A DNA stretch of 64,000 bases from contig WTFV01000199.1 of the NCBI GenBank assembly GCA_011523845.1, positions 17,176 to 81,175 of the forward strand. The letters run 5' to 3'. Both the position numbers and the translations under genes were made by a program. This DNA is from Acidobacteriota bacterium (GTDB taxonomy: Bacteria > Acidobacteriota > Vicinamibacteria > Vicinamibacterales > UBA8438). Below, one piece after another: positions 62,282 to 64,000 of the stretch. The notes under the pieces are model-generated. The model worked only from the letters and a program-made list of their open reading frames with translations, was not told where the DNA came from and ran no database searches. Position 1 is the stretch's first letter, and each line of letters opens with the position of its first letter.

Positions 62282-63988
62282 TCAAGGCAGCGTGAAGACG
62301 AAGATTCCGTGCCCGCCCTCGGGGCGCTGCTTCTCCGGCGTCAACTGCCCCGAGATGCCGCTCCACAACGACGGGTCCGTGCCCACCGGAACCGCCAGGT
62401 ACTGCCGCCCGTCGACGGCGTAGGTGATCGGGAACCCGGACACCGAGCTCGGCATCCGCGTGCGGAACAGGATCTCGCCGGAGCGCGCATCGTGCACGTA
62501 CAGGTTCCGATCCCAGTCGCCGACGACCACCAGCCCGCCCCCCGTGGTCAGCGCGGCGCTGTCGATGGCGGTGCGCGTCCGGTGGCGCCACAGCACGTTG
62601 CCGCCGACGTCGATGGCGACGAACTCGCCCACGCCGTCCGGCCGTTGCGGGTGCATCAGGTGCGTGCGGCGCGAGATGCCGACCCCGCCCCCGCCTTCGA
62701 CGAGCTCCGGTCCCGGTCCGAACGTGGTCCGCTCGCAACTGACGAGCAACGGCACGTAGAACGCCTGCGTCTCCGGGTGGTAGGCCATCGCGCGCCAGCT
62801 CTTGAAGCCGGCCACGCTCGGGCAGAACTCCAGCTCGACCCCCTCTTGCGGGATCATGCCGGGCCGGTAGGCGATGGCGCCGGTCTCGGGATGCACGTCG
62901 AGAATCGTCTGGTACCCCAGATCGTGGGCGGCCAGGAAGCGGCCGGTAGCGCGGTCGAGCTCCCACAGAATCGCCAGCTTGCCCATCTTGAAGAGCGACC
63001 GCCGCCCGCCGTGATCGACGAGCAGGTTCTCGAACGTCTCGTCCATGTCGTGGGTCTCGCCGGGCAGCAACTGGTTGTACCAGACGATCTCGCCGCTGGC
63101 CGGGTCGAGCGCGAGCACGCTGTTCGTGTAGAGTGCGTCGCTGGCGTGTCCCCGCTGGAAGCGCGCCCACGGCTTGGCCTGCGCCGTGGCCCAGTAGATG
63201 AGGTCGGTGCCGGGGTCGTAGCTGCCGGCGGTCCAACTGTCGCCGCCGATGCGGAACATCAGCGGCGTGTCGCCCCAGGTGTCGCCGCCGGGCTCGCCCG
63301 GCCGGGCCACCGTGGAGGTGCGCCACACCTCCTCGCCGGTCTGCGCGTCCCGCGCGGAGATGAAGCAGGGCATCTCCTTCGCCTCGTGGAAGCGCTCGCA
63401 GCCGTTGGTGCTGGCCACGACCCTGCCGGCGACGATGATGGGCCCGGCCGTATAGCGGAATCCGAGCCGGTAGTCGGCGCCCGCCACGTTCCACACGACG
63501 TCGCCGGTCCGCGCATCCAGCGCCACGATGTGCGCGTCGACGGTGGTGAGATAGATCTTGTCGTCGTAGATGGCGAGATTGCGGGTGGTGACGATGCCGG
63601 TCAGCTCCTCCGCCTCGTGATCGTGCCGGTAGCGCCAGAGCAGCTCCCCGGTGGCCGCGTCGAGCGCCTCGACGATGCCGAACGGGCTGGCGATGTACAG
63701 GACGCCGTCGTAGACGAGCGGATTCGGCTCGGGCCGCCCTTCGGTCCCGATAGCCCACGACCAGGCGAGCTGCAGCCGATGCACGTTCCCGGTGTCTATC
63801 CGATCCAGCGGGCTGTAGCCCCACCCGTCCAGGGTCCGCCGCCAGTTGATCCAGTCCGCGGGAGCCGGATCGAGCAGCATCTCCTGGGTGACCGGTGTGA
63901 ACGGCCGCTCCTGGTCCTGCGCCTGCACGGATCCCGCGCTTGCGACAACGGCGACCATGCCCAGGCTCGACAGGATTCCGATTCTCAT
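62282..63988 (-). CDS. PQQ-dependent alcohol dehydrogenase-like beta-propeller enzyme
   Basis: A 568-residue periplasmic quinoprotein with signal peptide (LGMVAVVASAGSVQAQ). Propeller blades show ALDAATGELLWRYRHD, ALDARTGDVVWNVAG, ALDPASGEIVWYNQLL and GGGLVVVGDWDRNLYVHDA. D314-M-D316 lies where methanol dehydrogenases have the catalytic Asp and, in lanthanide types, a second Asp. The adjacent-Cys disulfide of MxaF was not seen. A PQQ- or lanthanide-dependent oxidase of alcohols is likely. Cognate cytochrome absent. Confidence 0.88.
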   Translation of the reverse strand: MRIGILSSLGMVAVVASAGSVQAQDQERPFTPVTQEMLLDPAPADWINWRRTLDGWGYSPLDRIDTGNVHRLQLAWSWAIGTEGRPEPNPLVYDGVLYIASPFGIVEALDAATGELLWRYRHDHEAEELTGIVTTRNLAIYDDKIYLTTVDAHIVALDARTGDVVWNVAGADYRLGFRYTAGPIIVAGRVVASTNGCERFHEAKEMPCFISARDAQTGEEVWRTSTVARPGEPGGDTWGDTPLMFRIGGDSWTAGSYDPGTDLIYWATAQAKPWARFQRGHASDALYTNSVLALDPASGEIVWYNQLLPGETHDMDETFENLLVDHGGRRSLFKMGKLAILWELDRATGRFLAAHDLGYQTILDVHPETGAIAYRPGMIPQEGVELEFCPSVAGFKSWRAMAYHPETQAFYVPLLVSCERTTFGPGPELVEGGGGVGISRRTHLMHPQRPDGVGEFVAIDVGGNVLWRHRTRTAIDSAALTTGGGLVVVGDWDRNLYVHDARSGEILFRTRMPSSVSGFPITYAVDGRQYLAVPVGTDPSLWSGISGQLTPEKQRPEGGHGIFVFTLP

Positions 63989-64000
63989 CGCGCGCCTCCT

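Overview
The window reads as a chromosome segment of a GC-rich (about 70% by eye) Gram-negative bacterium, most likely an Acidobacteriota member of the Vicinamibacteria type. This is inferred from lipid A synthesis (lpxB), a carboxypeptidase-regulatory/TonB receptor of the Oar type, a complete alternative complex III operon (actABCDEF), many secreted hydrolases, and a TAXI-type TRAP transporter. No rRNA, tRNA or CRISPR array was seen, and no marker gene fixes the taxon.

Layout. 1-9.6 kb: a PLP aminotransferase faces a secreted cyanophycinase-like peptidase coupled to an M23 peptidase; then an atypical Nramp-family transporter, a HemQ-like protein, uridine kinase, a PAS/GAF sensor, two small unknown proteins and a LacD-type aldolase. 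9.7-24.1 kb: lytic transglycosylase, a YefM/YoeB-type toxin-antitoxin pair, gamma-glutamyltransferase, a TAXI-TRAP transporter pair, a serine hydrolase, a ferritin-like protein, VapBC, EttA and a metallo-beta-lactamase-fold protein. 24.1-29 kb: a two-TM SLATT-like protein with an overlapping proline-rich microprotein, a voltage-gated cation channel with an acidic filter, a secreted carboxypeptidase-regulatory protein, an AlbA_2/Schlafen-type ATPase-like protein and an MNT-HEPN pair. 29-36.5 kb: ABC exporter, DinB, RsgA, amidohydrolase, alpha/beta hydrolase and an Mrr-type restriction endonuclease. 36.6-50 kb: HipBA with an exact internal duplication, AlgH/YqgE, QueG, an Oar-like receptor, LpxB, a paired M16 peptidase locus, an outer-membrane barrel and a K+/H+-exchange-related membrane protein. 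50.2-58.2 kb: the act operon for quinol oxidation; its ActC subunit carries a C-terminal globin domain. 58.2-64 kb: degraded material (GDSL remnant, broken tyrosine integrase, small phage-like coiled-coil proteins, a HEPN-like protein), then a PQQ-dependent dehydrogenase.

Two things stand out. First, ActC (54015-55763) appears to be fused to a haem-binding globin, joining a respiratory quinol:acceptor complex to an O2/NO-binding module. Second, the segment is rich in stress, defence and toxin modules (YefM/YoeB, VapBC, MNT-HEPN, HipBA, Mrr, Schlafen-like, SLATT-like) and in short recent tandem duplications (315 bp in hipA, 41 bp at the MNT-HEPN junction, a 114-bp-spaced 5' copy in the SLATT-like gene). 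Several dispersed palindromic repeats sit at gene ends; one has been taken into the start of actE.
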